Numbered from the stretch's first letter, positions 25,468 to 39,041 are shown. The stretch: DNA of 40,452 nt from Nemertoderma westbladi (GCA_032718475.1 JAUCBJ010006785.1:1-40452), one strand, 5' to 3'. Numbers and translations are program-made. Notes: generated from the sequence alone by a model not told the origin.

Positions 25468-28400
25468 ACCAGCAATAGTTGGGAAATAAAAACAAAAACT
25501 GTACCAGGAATAGTTGGGAAATAAAAACAAAAACTGTACCAGGAATAGTTGGAAAATAAAAACAACAACTATACCAGCAATAGTTGGGAAATAAAAACAA
25601 CAACTATACCAGGAATAGTTGGGAAATAAACACAAAAACTATACCAGCAATAGTTGGGAAATAAACACAAAAACTATACCAGCAATAGTTGGGAAATAAA
25701 CACAACAACTGTACCAGGAATAGTTGGAAAATAAAAACAACAACTATACCAGGAATAGTTGGGAAATAAAAACAACAACTATACCAGGAATAGTTGGGAA
25801 ATAAACACAAAAACTATACCAGCAATAGTTGGGAAATAAACACAACAACTGTACCAGGAATAGTTGGGAAATAAAAACAAAAACTGTACCAGGAATAGTT
25901 GGAAAATAAAAACAACAACTATACCTGGAATAGTTGGGAAATAAAAACAATAACTGTACCAGGAATAGTTGGAAAATAAAAACAACAACTGTACCAGGAA
26001 TAGTTGGAAAATAAAAACAAAAACTGTACCAGGAATAGTTGGAAAATAAAAACAACAACTATACCAGCAATAGTTGGGAAATAAAAACAACAACTGTACC
26101 AGGAATAGTTGGGAAATAAAAACAACAACTGTACCAGGAATAGTTGGAAAATAAAAACAACAACTGTACCAGGAATAGTTGGAAAATAAAAACAACAACT
26201 ATACCAGGAATAGTTGGAAAATAAAAACAAAAACTATACCAGGAATAGTTGGGAAATAAAAACAACAACTATACCAGGAATAGTTGGGAAATAAAAACAA
26301 TAACTGTACCAGGAATAGTTGGAAAATAAAAACAACAACTGTTCCAGGAATAGTTGGAAAATAAAAACAATAACTGTACCAGTAATAGTTTGGAAATAAA
26401 AACAAAAACTGTACCAGGAATAGTTGGAAAATAAACACAACAACTGTACCAGGAACAGTTGGAAAATAAAAACAACAACTGTACCAGGAATAGTTGGAAA
26501 ATAAAAACAACAACTATACCAGGAATAGTTGGAAAATAAAAACAACAACTATACCAGCAATAGTTGGGAAATAAAAACAACAACTGTACCAGGAATAGTT
26601 GGAAAATAAAAACAACAACTATACCAGCAATAGTTGGGAAATAAAAACAAAAACTGTACCAGGAATAGTTGGGAAATAAAAACAACAACTATACCAGCAA
26701 TAGTTGGGAAATAAAAACAAAAACTGTACCAGGAATAGTTAGGAAATAAAAACAACAACTATACCAGCAAAAGTTGGGAAATAAAAACAACAACTGTACC
26801 AGGAATAGTTGGAAAATAAAAACAACAACTATACCAGGAATAGTTGGGAAATAAAAACAACAACTATACCAGCAATAGTTGGGAAATAAAAACAACAACT
26901 GTACCAGGAATAGTTGGAAAATAAAAACAACAACTATACCAGGAACAGTTGGAAAATAAAAACAACAACTGTACCAGGAATAGTTGGAAAATAAAAACAA
27001 CAACTATACCAGGAATAGTTGGAAAATAAAAACAACAACTATACCAGCAATAGTTGGGAATTAAAAACAACAACTGTACCAGGAATAGTTGGAAAATAAA
27101 AACAACAACTATACCAGCAATAGTTGGGAAATAAAAACAAAAACTGTACCAGGAATAGTTGGGAAATAAAAACAACAACTATACCAGCAATAGTTGGGAA
27201 ATAAAAACAACAACTGTACCAGGAATAGTTGGAAAATAAAAACAACAACTATACCAGGAATAGTTGGAAAATAAAAACAACAACTATACCAGCAATAGTT
27301 GGGAAATAAAAACAAAAACTGTACCAGGAATAGTTGGGAAATAAAAACAAAAACTGTACCAGGAATAGTTGAAAAATAAAAACAACAACTATACCAGCAA
27401 TAGTTGGGAAATAAAAACAACAACTATACCAGGAATAGTTGGGAAATAAACACAAAAACTATACCAGCAATAGTTGGGAAATAAACACAACAACTGTACC
27501 AGGAATAGTTGGGAAATAAAAACCAAAACTGTACCAGGAATAGTTGGAAAATAAAAACAACAACTATACCAGGAATAGTTGGGAAATAAAAACAACAACT
27601 ATACCAGGAATAGTTGGGAAATAAACACAAAAACTATACCAGCAATAGTTGGGAAATAAAAACAACAACTGTACCAGCAATAGTTTGGAAATAAAAACAA
27701 CAACTGTACCAGGAATAGTTGGAAAATAAAAACAACAACTGTACCAGGAATAGTTGGGAAATAAACACAAAAACTATACCAGCAATAGTTGGGAAATAAA
27801 CACAACAACTGTACCAGGAATAGTTGGAAAATAAAAACAACAACTATACCAGGAATAGTTGGGAAATAAAAACAACAACTATACCAGGAATAGTTGGGAA
27901 ATAAACACAAAAACTATACCAGCAATAGTTGGGAAATAAACACAACAACTGTACCAGGAATAGTTGGGAAATAAAAACAAAAACTGTACTAGGAATAGTT
28001 GGAAAATAAAAACAACAACTATACCAGGAATAGTTGGGAAATAAAAACAATAACTGTACCAGGAATAGTTGGAAAATAAAAACAACATCTGTACCAGGAA
28101 TAGTTGGAAAATAAAAACAAAAACTGTACCAGGAATAGTTGGATAATAAAAACAACAACTATACCAGCAATAGTTGGGAAATAAAAACAACAAATGTACC
28201 AGGAATAGTTGGGAAATAAAAACAACAACTGTACCAGGAATAGTTGGAAAATAAAAACAACAACTGTACCAGGAATAGTTGGAAAATAAAAACAACAACT
28301 ATACCAGGAATAGTTGGAAAATAAAAACAAAAACTATACCAGGAATAGTTGGGAAATAAAAACAACAACTATACCAGGAATAGTTGGGAAATAAAAACAA

Positions 28401-29268
28401 TAACTGTACCAGGAATAGTTGGAAAATAAAAACAACAACTGTACCAGGAATAGTTGGAAAATAAAAACAATAACTGTACCAGTAATAGTTTGGAAATAAA
28501 AACAACAACTGTACCAGGAATAGTTGGAAAATAAAAACAACAACTGTTCCAGGAATAGTTGGAAAATAAAAACAATAACTGTACCAGTAATAGTTTGGAA
28601 ATAAAAACAAAAACTGTACCAGGAATAGTTGGAAAATAAACACAACAACTGTACCAGGAACAGTTGGAAAATAAAAACAACAACTGTACCAGGAATAGTT
28701 GGAAAATAAAAACAACAACTATACCAGGAATAGTTGGAAAATAAAAACAACAACTGTACCAGGAATAGTTGGAAAATACACACAACAACTGTACCAGCAA
28801 TAGTTGGAAAATACACACAACAACTGTACCAGCAATAGTTGGGAAATAAAAACAACAACTGTACCAGGAATAGTTGGAAAATAAATACAATAACTGTACC
28901 AGTAATAGTTTGGAAATAAAAACAACAACTGTACCAGGAATAGTTGGAAAATAAAAACAACAACTGTTCCAGGAATAGTTGGAAAATAAAAACAATATCT
29001 GTACCAGTAATAGTTTGGAAATAAAAACAAAAACTGTACCAGGAATAGTTGGAAAATAAAAACAACAACTGTTCCAGGAATAGTTGGAAAATAAAAACAA
29101 TAACTGTACCAGTAATAGTTTGGAAATAAAAACAACAACTGTACCAGGAATAGTTGGAAAATAAAAACAACAACTATACCAGGAACAGTTGGAAAATAAA
29201 AACAACAACTGTACCAGGAATAGTTGGAAAATAAAAACAACAACTGTACCAGGAATAGTTGGAAAATA
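25463..29268. repeat. 35-bp satellite array, right part
   Basis: About 109 units continue the array interrupted at 12838. Large blocks are duplicated. The stretch at 25744-26198 matches 27844-28298 at an offset of 2,100 bp (60 units). The left part at 10945-12166 matches 26689-27910 at an offset that equals 89 units once element B is removed. Some units carry AATACACAC or GTTCCAGG variants near 28540-29070. The array ends with TTGGAAAATAG at 29268. Confidence 0.97.
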
Positions 29269-29689
29269 GATCCCATACAGCGGAGGTTACATACAGGTAG
29301 TTTTTGCGCGGGAAGGTTTGAACTTTGAAGGCGATTATCTCAGAATGACAATTTTTCACACGAAAAATACCAGTCCTCCGCCAACCGTTTTTGCAATTTT
29401 TTCTTTACGTAATTTCATATGCATCAGTAAATTTTGGACAGTTTTCTAGATTTCATACCTCAGTATTTCCCCATTTTTTTATGACAAATTTTTATTATTA
29501 TTTAATTTATTTTACAAACTTGACAACTTCAGAAATAATTCAAATAATAATATTAATAATTTTATTATTATTATTTAAATACAACAATTATATCACATAT
29601 CAATATAATATAAAACTAAAAGTAATATTGTAATATACGATACATTGAACATTGCGTTAGAGTATGCTACGGCAAAGGCTACTGACCGG
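29269..29689. other. AT-rich gene-free segment
   Basis: No gene is seen. It contains a (TTA/AAT)-type simple sequence at about 29485-29580, including an imperfect palindrome of AATAATATTAATAATTTTATTATTATT type. Confidence 0.4.
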
Positions 29690-29692
29690 GCC

Positions 29693-30292
29693 CTAATCCC
29701 CAAAGAGTCCACCAGGGGATGGGCCAGCAGTTGCCAGGACAGACGCCGCGTTGCCCACCAGAATGGCCATGACGATACGCTGAAGTAGAAACCTGTGGGA
29801 GCGCGGCTCATGCGTCATGGTGTGGAGACGGGACCCAATCTCCTGGAGGAAGGAGGACGTCTCCGGACCGGGGCGCCCCAGGGTCTCGAACGCAACAGGG
29901 TGAAATATATGACCCCGCTCCATCACCTCCGCATATGTCAAGTTCTTTCCCTGTTCGGCACCCTCTGCAGCACGACCCCCTGCAATTAGCGTCTGTTGGC
30001 GGTGACTAGGGGCAAGGGGGTCAACCACTGTGGCATCCCAGGTTAGCATTCGACCCTGGGACCAAGGCACAAGTGTCACCCCGTCTACACGCTTCCCGTC
30101 ATTGCGGCAGAGTCCTGATGGTTCCAGAATGGAGGGAACCCCACAGCTGACCAATGCCCGTCTCACAATATCATTAACCATGGTGTGGCGAGGGAACCGG
30201 CCTGCGCGCCTCCGGCATGAGAGACCATGTAGACCATTGAACGCTACTGGATTGCCACAATGGTCGCAGATCTTCACTTCACTGTATTTCTA
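29693..30292 (-). pseudogene. C-terminal fragment of an RT-class retroelement protein
   Basis: About 199 codons are open on the minus strand from a stop near 30292 to TAG at 29693, with no ATG start. The peptide begins with a CDHCGNP...GLHGLSCRRR...RH zinc-like pattern. It continues with NDIVRRAL, EPSGLCRNDGKRVDGVTLVPW and TWDATVVDPLAPS, then ETLGRPGPE and RIVMAILVGNAASVL. This order recurs at the C terminus of RT-bearing retroelement proteins that are abundant in invertebrate genomes; the exact family is not certain. The DG-x-x-x-DG...W-D-A-T-V spacing recalls a PD-(D/E)xK nuclease core. Its RT part is absent, so the copy is 5'-truncated. Confidence 0.6.
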
Positions 30293-30910
30293 CAGCTTAT
30301 TGAGCTCAACATTACTCATTCACTATAGTTGGTTGTCCTTCCGCAGTTTCCCAAACGGAAACTCCCCCTATTAACACTCTTCATTACATTGTATTCTTGA
30401 CTCTTACGATATTTTTACGTTTATATTATTAGATCTCTTATTATGTATTCATGTTCTTGTATTTCCGTATATCTTATTACCCCTTACCGCTTATAATCCT
30501 ATATTATTATCTTATATGTTGTCTATAATAAATATGCTCCTAATTGCCAATCAAATAAACAAATTATTTTTTTTTATGGGACGTAACCGTGTAAACTGGG
30601 TGAAATCCATATATAGTTAAACATATTACGATCACATAGATCATCTTATTGTTTTATACACAAGAGCATAGCAACCGCTCTTACAGTTTGGGAAAACTCA
30701 AATAAAACTCTATGAAATTTACAATTATAAATAAATAAATAAAATTATATATTAATTATTTTATTTCTTAGTAATTCTTTACTATACCACGTTAATAAGC
30801 CTTTATAGCCAAGTTGGTATGTATTACAGTCTATCATTTAGGCGATTTTAACTTCTGTAGCTAGACTTTAAATTTTGAAGACGACACCTTTATTTAATTT
30901 GGATACAAAT
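30293..30910. other. AT-rich segment ahead of element C gag
   Basis: No gene is seen. It includes A/T simple sequence at about 30720-30780 (AAATAAATAAATAAAAT). It should hold the 5' LTR or leader of element C, but no sequence matching the 39240 segment is found here. Confidence 0.45.
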
Positions 30911-33078
30911 ATGGACAACAAAGGTGTTCAAATGGACGACGAAATTCATTCAGCTTCGGAATCTGACGTATCCACACAGTCTGGTAAGTCACCTCTTACA
31001 TCTACACGTATTGAAAACGTTATCTCACCAACTCCTGTTGCATCTGTTGTAAATCCTACCGTAGGAATGTTTAGTGAGAGTTCAGTACCTAATCTAACTC
31101 ACGTAAAGAGAACGATTGCTGGTTATAAGGCTCATTTTACAGGACGTTTCAATGAGTTTACCATTCAAAGGTCTGCTACATTCGACCCTACTAATATCGA
31201 TTCTATATTTAATTCTTGTATTAATGTATACAAATCTTTGTGTAGTCACTATGAAAAATCAACTTTCGATTTCGAAAGATTTGGGTTTTCTGATGTGTCA
31301 CGTGAGCTAGCTGCACAATCAGTAACTGTATTGTCAGACCTTGAATCTAAACTCAATGACATTCGCGAATATATTAATAGCAATGAGCAGACCGTGACTC
31401 AGACCCAGACATGTCAGAGTAACGCCATACCTATTGTAGTTGTGTCTTCAGATGTTCCACAATATGTATCATCTCATGAACAATTGCAAGTTGGCGAGCT
31501 CAAACGTAATCGAACAATTTCAAATCACTCTGGCTCTACAGCACATTCTCGAGCCTCTACGAGCGCATCAGTTCGAGTTCATCGTGCCAAAGTCAAGCGA
31601 AAATTACTCCTGCTACAGCTCGAGCAGTCAGGAGCAGCTTCTCAGGCAGATCAGGCTGACACATTGATATTACAAAAATCAGAGCGGCAACAGAAAGAAA
31701 TTACTCGCTTGGCAAAGGAACGTGGCCTACGCGATGCTCTTGCACTTGCAGCACTTGAAGAAGCTTTAGAGTTGAAATCACCTGAATTTGGAGAAGCAGA
31801 AGCAGATTATGTAGCTTCTGCGCTATTACAATCACCAAAAAGATCTCCCACGTATGACGTACCAATTAGTGTACAAACTGAAAGTAATCTTAACAATAAT
31901 GTGACTGTTAATACAAGGATCCAATCAGAGTCTCCAGTCGACCATGTTGCCATAGCAACCACGGGCCTACCTGTTAATGTGAGTGCCTCAGATTCCTATG
32001 AATCAGCACAAAATAATCTGCAGTCTAGTCAATCTCATTCCTACCCTGTCACTGTAGAAACAACATCAGTAGTGTCATCTCAACTTCCAATTTTTTCTCT
32101 TACGTCTCCTATAAGACCTACTAGTGCGCTAATTAATAGTAGAGTTTCTGAAATTATCCCACTAGGTAATTTTTGTACAACTGGTCTCTTTATACCCCCA
32201 ACATCGCTTTTTAATACTGCATCTTCCTTAAGTCAGTATTCTCAGAGATATCCTAGAAGTTCCTCGGCCGGACAATGCATTTATTCATCCTATACTTCTG
32301 GAGGACAATATGTCCCATCCTATCTTACTACCAGCCGGGAACAATATAGTCAAGAGGAGCCTGTGGCATTTACATCTCTTGATGTAAATAGCCTTACATG
32401 TCCATCTATATATGTTTCAACATGCCCCATAGGGGGACAATTCCCCCACCTTTCCCACCCCATAGGTCAAAGTGTCCCATCATGTCCCAGGAATGTTCCG
32501 GGACAATCTGCACGAGAGAAGCACCCCAAGTTTGCCTCTTCTGCGCTATACAATACCCATAATATATCTCACGTCCCATCATTTACCATGGGGGGACAAA
32601 ACTTATATGACGAGGGACAATAATTCCCATATAGTACCACTGGCCTACAGGATCAATACAGTGAGACTCCTGGATTTTTATGTAATCCTGTAGCATCTGT
32701 AACTGCTAGTTCAATCTCTGTTGGTCAGTCTGCAGTAAATGCTCCAAATTCAAATCATGTACAATTTGCCATGGGGGGACACAATGGTCCAGTATATTTC
32801 GATAGAAATGCTCCTATTTCTGCACTATCGGGTATTACATCCATGAACCCTAATGATAGATCTTCTATTTCCATTGCAGGTGACCCCACTATAGTATCAC
32901 GTGGTGTCTATTTTGGAGGGTCCCCATTATCCAACCCACACAATGGTGCGCCATCAGATTTTGCCTTACAAGATTCTGGTCTCTCTCACACCCTGGATGC
33001 CTTAGGCAAATTAAATACTAAGCTATCCTTGCCACGCCCTGAACCTACAAAATTTAGTGATGATTCAGCTAAGTATAT
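30911..33078 (+). pseudogene. Gag N-terminal region of element C with an internal stop
   Basis: An ATG at 30911 (MDNKGVQMDDEIHSASESD) opens frame 2; the frame is open 12 codons further upstream without another ATG. It runs to TAA at 32621 and then stays open without further stops to about 33184. A single nonsense change therefore splits one coding region. The first 200 codons are predicted mainly helical; residues about 215-300 are Arg/Lys/Glu-rich and coiled-coil-like. The later part is Ser/Gln/Tyr-rich, with repeated GGQ or GGH motifs (SSYTSGGQYV, CPIGGQFP, MGGQNLY). It ends in PRPEPTKFSDDSAKY, the usual lead into the DUF1759 Gag core, which continues in frame 1. Confidence 0.75.
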
Positions 33079-33084
33079 ATTTTT

Positions 33085-36000
33085 GTGGCTACTTTTAAGG
33101 CTCATATCGACTTACGTGATTTTTCTGAAGTGGAAAAATTGCAGTACCTTTTACAATATACGTCTGGCAAACCTCATGAGCTAGTGGAGGCTTATGAAGG
33201 ACTTTCAAATGGTTACACTAAGGCTTGGGAGACCTTGCATAAACGTTATGGTCACCCTAGTGTAATCCTTAAAGCTACACTAAGAGATCTCGTCGCTTCT
33301 GTAGATTTAAATGGATCTTTTGGAATAAAAAGGGAAAAACTTCGTGACTATGCTGATAAGGTAAGAAGTAAGGTTACCATTCTTCAGCACTTGAGCAACA
33401 GTCATGAAATGAATGCTACCTCGAACCTCAAACAAGTTGCCTCTAACCTACCAACTGAGCATCTTGCAAGATGGCGTCGAGTTGCTCACGGTATTCGTGC
33501 TCGTTCTCAAAGGGAACCCACTCTTAATGAGCTTGCGGACTTCCTTGACAATGAAGCCGATATTATAAATGACCCTATTTATAGTATAGTTGACCGTGGC
33601 TCATTTGAGCCTCGCCCAAAGGTTACAACCTTGGCCACTGAAGTACATATCCCAGTTACTTCAGGGGTCGGTAATAATCCCAAAGTGTTAAAATCCCACC
33701 CCTGCCCATGCTGTAAACAACATGGGCATAAAATCAGTCAATGCAAAACCTTTCTAAATCTTACACCCCAAGAACGGTTAAACTGCGTACGTTCATACCA
33801 GTTGTGCTTTCGATGTTTTGCAAATTCACATTTTATTCCGGACTGCAAATCTGTTGATGTGTGTTTTGCTCCCGATTGCAAAGGAAAACACAATACCTTA
33901 TTACATGGTGCGTATGTATTTTCAAACACTCCCGATTCCAATAAATCGAAACAGAGTGTCAAGGACCCTGCGAGTAGTGAGAGCTCTGGTAGCCACACCG
34001 ACCGACCAAAATCTAAAGGTGGCAACATCAGCGCACAAAGTTCAACCAATTCCATGTCTGTACACTTATCAATTGCCAAAGTACAACCCGTATGGTTATC
34101 AGTAGTCCCAGTAACCATATGCATTGCCAATAAATCACTCACTACATATGCACTTCTTGATGATGGGTCTACTGCGACATTTGTTGACAAAAATGTAACC
34201 GATACTCTTGGTATCATTCCCGAAACTACTTCTCTTAATGTTAGTACTGTCTTCCAATCAAATATGTCTGTTTCTTTAGGGGAAATATCATGTAGTATCT
34301 CACCTATCAAAGGACAGCCAGAAATTAAACCCAATTTTGTCATCAACATGCCTCAAGTATTTGTAGTCCCCGATTTCAAAAGGGATTACTCATATGATGT
34401 AACACAACTGTGTCCTAAAACGCTCCAGCACTTAGATCACATATTGCCATATGTGACATGCTGCCCTAATCTTGATATCCCATCAATCACAATTCTGGTT
34501 GGTGGTAACCATCCTGAGGCCCTATCTAGGAATGTACATGTATTCCCAAAGGCTGGGAACCCTAATCCCTCTGCAATTAGGACACCATTTGGATGGTGCA
34601 TAATCGGTCCTGTGAGCTGTAAAGCAGTTGAACCCAATAGTACAGTAACACAGTTTAATCACATCACAGTCAGTGACCCTTGCACAGACCGCGACATCTC
34701 TAAACAGGTCACTCAATGGATGAAATTTCAGAGTTTTGCTGAAAGTTCACCTTCAGACGCAAAACCCTCACCCCTGATCGATGAGTTTCTATCACCATCC
34801 ATGGATGACTTAAAAGCATTAGAAATGTTTTCTAAGTCAATACGTCTAGTGGATGGTCACTATCAGGTAGGAATGCTCTGGAGGGACTCACCTCCATTAT
34901 TAATTAATTATTATAATATGGCAAAATCTCGTTTCGCATATTTAATCCGTCAGCTACATCGTAAGCCACATATCCATGCCCTTTATCAACAAAAAATAGA
35001 CGATTATGTCTTGAAGGGTTATGCTCGCAAACTCCTACCATGTGAGATAACCCCAGGGCCACAGACATATTACCTCGCCCATCATTTTGTTGAGAATCCC
35101 AACAAGCCTGGTGAGATAAGGATCGTAAATGATGCTGCTGCCTTATACCGAGGGATGTCCCTCAATAGTCAACTGTTAGAAGGTCCTAATCTCACCAGTA
35201 GCCTCATTGGAATTCTTTTGCGTTTTCGACAATATCCTGTGGCTTTCACCTGCGACTTAAAGGAAATGTACCACCAGGTGAGAGTCACACCAGGCGATGC
35301 CGATAGTCTTCGCTTCTTGTGGCAGCCCGATGGCTCTACGACAGTGGAGACTTACCAAATGTTAGTACATATATTTGGTGCATGCGATTCATCCTTTGTG
35401 GCATCAGGATCAGTCAAACGAACTGCTATTGATAATGCCAGTAATTTTAGCCCGGAGGTGATTGATGCCATTAATCGCCACATTTATGTGGATGATGGCC
35501 TCAAAAGTGCAGCATCTGTCTCTGAAGCTATTCACATCGCTTCTGGGATGGTAGATTGCCTCAAATTAGGTGGCTTTCACCTTACAAAATTTGCCTCCAA
35601 TTCTAGACAATTCCTAGATTCCTTTCCCGATTCAGAAAAGGCAAAATCCTTCATTAACTTAGATTTTGATAATCTTCCTATAACCCGTGCCCTTGGAGTT
35701 TCATGGGACACAAATTCAGATAACTTCATATTCTCCTATGTGCTTAAAAACACACCTTTAACTAAACGGGGATGCGTCTCTTTGACTAGCTCATTGTACA
35801 ATCCCATTAACTTTATCTTGCCTTTAATCATAGCAGGTCGATTAGATATAGCAAAAATGTGGTCAATGGAATTAGACTGGGATACCCCACTCCCACCAGA
35901 TACAGCACGTCAATGGATGAAGTGGCGAGATCAACTTCCTATGCTCAGCGAACTGGAAATCCCTAGGATGTACACCCCCGTCCATTCGGGTCCAATCAAC

Positions 36001-36522
36001 TACCAGCTACATATTTTCTCAGACGCTTCTAAAGTGGCCTACGGTACAGTATTGTACATCCGATCTGTAAGTGATAATGAAATAAATTCATCTTTCGTTT
36101 TCAGCAAAGGTAAGTTAGTTCGTACAGCCTCTGGACATTCAGTTCCTCGATTAGAGCTCCAAGCTGCAGTTTTAGCAGCACAGGTAAGTGACACTGTGTT
36201 AGAATCCCTAGACTTACCAATCGATAAATGTTATTTTTGGACAGACTCTACTGTCGTACTTGGGTACATAAACAACACCGTCAAGCAATTTCGATGTTTT
36301 GTTCACAACCGCGCTAAGTATATCCTTGATCGTACAACCAGTTCACAGTGGCAACATGTACCTGGTCATTTAAACCCTGCAGATGACATTACTCGTGGGC
36401 TTACAGCGTCAAGCTCATTAATTCACAGAAATGGTGGCATGGGCCTCCTTTTCTCGTTCAGCCTGAGGAAACATGGACGACAGTATCAACCATATGCCCA
36501 GAAACTATCACTAATACACTAA
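33085..36522 (+). pseudogene. Gag core-protease-RT-RNase H of element C
   Basis: Frame 1 gives 1,145 codons without an own ATG start (it begins at a GTG). The DUF1759-type Gag core covers about 1-190 (DFSEVEKLQYLLQYTSGKP). Knuckles CPCCKQHGHKISQC and CFRCFANSHFIPDC both have C-x2-C-x4-H-x4-C spacing, and a CxxxxC...H...H unit follows. The protease active site reads LLDDGSTATF with Asp359-Asp360-Gly, then TPFGWCIIGP. RT has FTCDLKEMYHQV and YVDD at 801-804. RNase H has FSDAS with Asp980 and WTDSTVVLG. Near 36425-36435 the reading frame shifts by one, so the last 25 or so codons are out of frame; the true continuation runs in frame 3 into integrase. Confidence 0.88.
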
Positions 36523-38183
36523 TCAATAACCCAGATGTGCTAACTTCTCATATATTGGTGTCATCTGATATTGATTATAACGATGACATCACCATGACAG
36601 ACTTCTGGTTTGACATAGTTGTCGAAGAACAGACACCATACCACAATCCTGACACTGAAATAATTCTTAATGTCCACATTGATTCTAACACAGCATTTAA
36701 TGCTATAGGTTCACTTATAGCTAAACATTCGTCATGGAATAAATTACAGACTCTGTTCGCATGGATCTTACGTCTTTGCAAGTATTCTTTAAATCCAAAT
36801 TCGGTCTTAAATCTTAAAGGGAAATTTGTCTCGGTAAGTGAACGTCACCATGCTGGACGATGTCTGATTTATTTCTCACAGAGGCAATCCTATCCTAACG
36901 AAATTCAAATGTTACTGCAATCATCCCCAGTAGCTCGCTCAAGCCCACTAGCTAATCTAGCCCCAATCCTAACTCAGGATGGTTTATTGCGGGTAGGTGG
37001 CTGCATTACCTCCGCCCCAGTATCCTACGATACAAAACACCCTATAATTTTGAGTAAGTTACACCCACTTACAAATGTCATAGTATGGCACTGGCACATC
37101 TATTTATTACATGCCGGTCCCAACCAAGTAGTTGCCAAGGTAAGGGAATCCTATTGGATCCCTGGCCTTGTCACTTTCTGCAAGTCTTTAATACGTAAAT
37201 GCTTTAAATGTCGGCAATGTAAGGCTCCACGTGTGAATCAGCTTATGGCGCCATTGCCGTCCTCTAGACTGACCCCATATGAGCCGCCATTTACGTTTTC
37301 AGCCGTTGATATGTTTGGTCCACTAAAGGTCAAATACGGGAGAGGTTCTATAAAGCGTTATGCCTTTATCTTTACGTGCCTTAACTGTAGAGCAGTACAC
37401 CTCGATGTAGCTGCTGATGCATCAGCTGATGCCTTTATCAAAGTGTTCTTCCGTTTTAAGGCACTGAGAGGTTCGCCAAAGGAAATAGTTTCAGACAATG
37501 GGGGAAACTTCGTAGGTGCCGAGTCAGAATTACGGCAAAACCTGGAACTATGGGAACATCATATCGATATTGCCCTGCGCCCAAAGGGCATTACATGGAA
37601 ATTTATAACACCGTATGCCCCCCATATGGGTGGTGTATATGAACGGCTAATCCGTTCAATCAAACAAGTTCTGTTTCAGGTCCTTGGCAATTCTCTTGTC
37701 ACAGATGACGTGTTAGTGACATCATTAGCAGAAGTAGAGTGCACTCTAAACAGCCGCCCCTTGTGCCTTAGTACCGATGACCCTAAAGCTGATGAAATCT
37801 TAACTCCGAACCACCTTCTATTACAGCGCCCTGCTTACAACTTACCACCAGGTCCCATCTATGATAGTGATACATACTCAACTCGTAAATGGCGCCAGGC
37901 TCAGTTACTAGCCAATCATTTTTGGACCCGCTGGGTACGCGAATACTTAGTGACACTTCAATCAAGACAGAAGTGGACACGTGTTCGCAACAACCTTGCA
38001 GTAGGCGATGTCGTATTGCTTGTAGATGAAGGTCAAACACGCAGTTGTTGGAGTGTGGGTCGTATAACGCAAGTATACCCTGATGATGTGGGGTGAATTA
38101 GATCAGTTGAAGTAAAAACCTCCTTGGGAGTTTACAAAAGACCTCTGGATAAACTATGCCTCTTAGAAGAAATAAATAAGTAA
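36435..38183 (+). pseudogene. Integrase region of element C
   Basis: Frame 3 continues from the RNase H linker, with a start-like GTG at 36537. Numbered from 36537, a zinc region carries WHWHIYLLHAG and CFKCRQC. The DDE core is Asp258 (AVDMFGPL), Asp320 (VSDNGGNFVGAESEL) and Glu369 (GGVYERLIRS). The DUF5641-type tail has LAVGDVVLLVDEGQ. A TGA at 38094 cuts the tail, but the same frame stays open for 28 more codons to TAA at 38181-38183, with a normal BEL ending (LCLLEE). The protein is therefore truncated by one nonsense change near its end. Confidence 0.85.
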
Positions 38184-38829
38184 CAATACACTACTACTAA
38201 AATTAATTAACCAATAAACCAGCATACTTTGTATACTTATCAAATAGTAAAATTATTTCTCTAATTTCCCTTTAGGTTTTGGTTACCAAAATTCTTGGGT
38301 CTGATGTGATGGTCGTCCACATCTTTTTTGACTTCCACTGAAGGATGAATATTGAACTCGGTCAAATGGAACTATAAGCAACGAACTATAAAATGATAAC
38401 TAGAGATCCTTTGTTAAAGAGATTATTAAGTATTAACCGTGTCAATTGGTGATGGTAGAGCTTACAGGGTACATCGTAAACTATGTAATGTAGTTATGTA
38501 ATTCATAAGTATTTTGAATTTATTCACCCTATAGTAGTTACTCTAACTAATCTATCACCACACTCCTAACAACCTAATCTATAATCCTAAATCATTGTGT
38601 AATAATTGTTTATCGTTTCCTATTTTCATAATGTCCTTAAGATGAGATATATTCTAAACAATTTTAACTAATTTTACAAAATTGACGATACATTATTTGG
38701 ATATTACACGTATCTTAACTTCGTCAAATACATTACTGAACAAATTACCTTCATTAAGTATTGTATTAATAATGTTGATCTTTGACCTTCAATGACCCTT
38801 TAGATACCAAGGAGCTTCTTATCTCCTTT
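38184..38829 (+). other. 3' untranslated region of element C, first part
   Basis: No gene is seen. AT-rich sequence without clear repeats. Confidence 0.4.
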
Positions 38830-39010
38830 GTATGGTTATGGTATATCCATGCTTTTAAATGTTTGTCCTCTATGTGTTACATGTGTTGTCTTCTGTACGT
38901 CTGTTTCACTCGTATGGCAACTCCATACTTTTAAACGTACGTCATATATGTATCCTCTATGTTTATCTGTCATTCGTATGGTTTACCCATACTTTTAAAT
39001 GTATGCACAC
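38830..39010 (+). repeat. Three diverged tandem units with GTATGG/CCATAC hairpins
   Basis: GTATGG at 38830, 38912 and 38976 is followed each time by CCATGC or CCATAC and then CTTTTAAA. In the second and third units the arms GTATGG and CCATAC enclose 5 bases. Spacing is 82 and 64 bp. Confidence 0.65.
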
Positions 39011-39041
39011 ACATGTACAAATGTTTATTTGTATTTAAATG

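Noticed and set aside
25411-29359. Minus-strand open frames of up to 279 codons
   Set aside because: Same cause as in the left part of the array; no start context, no non-repeat sequence.
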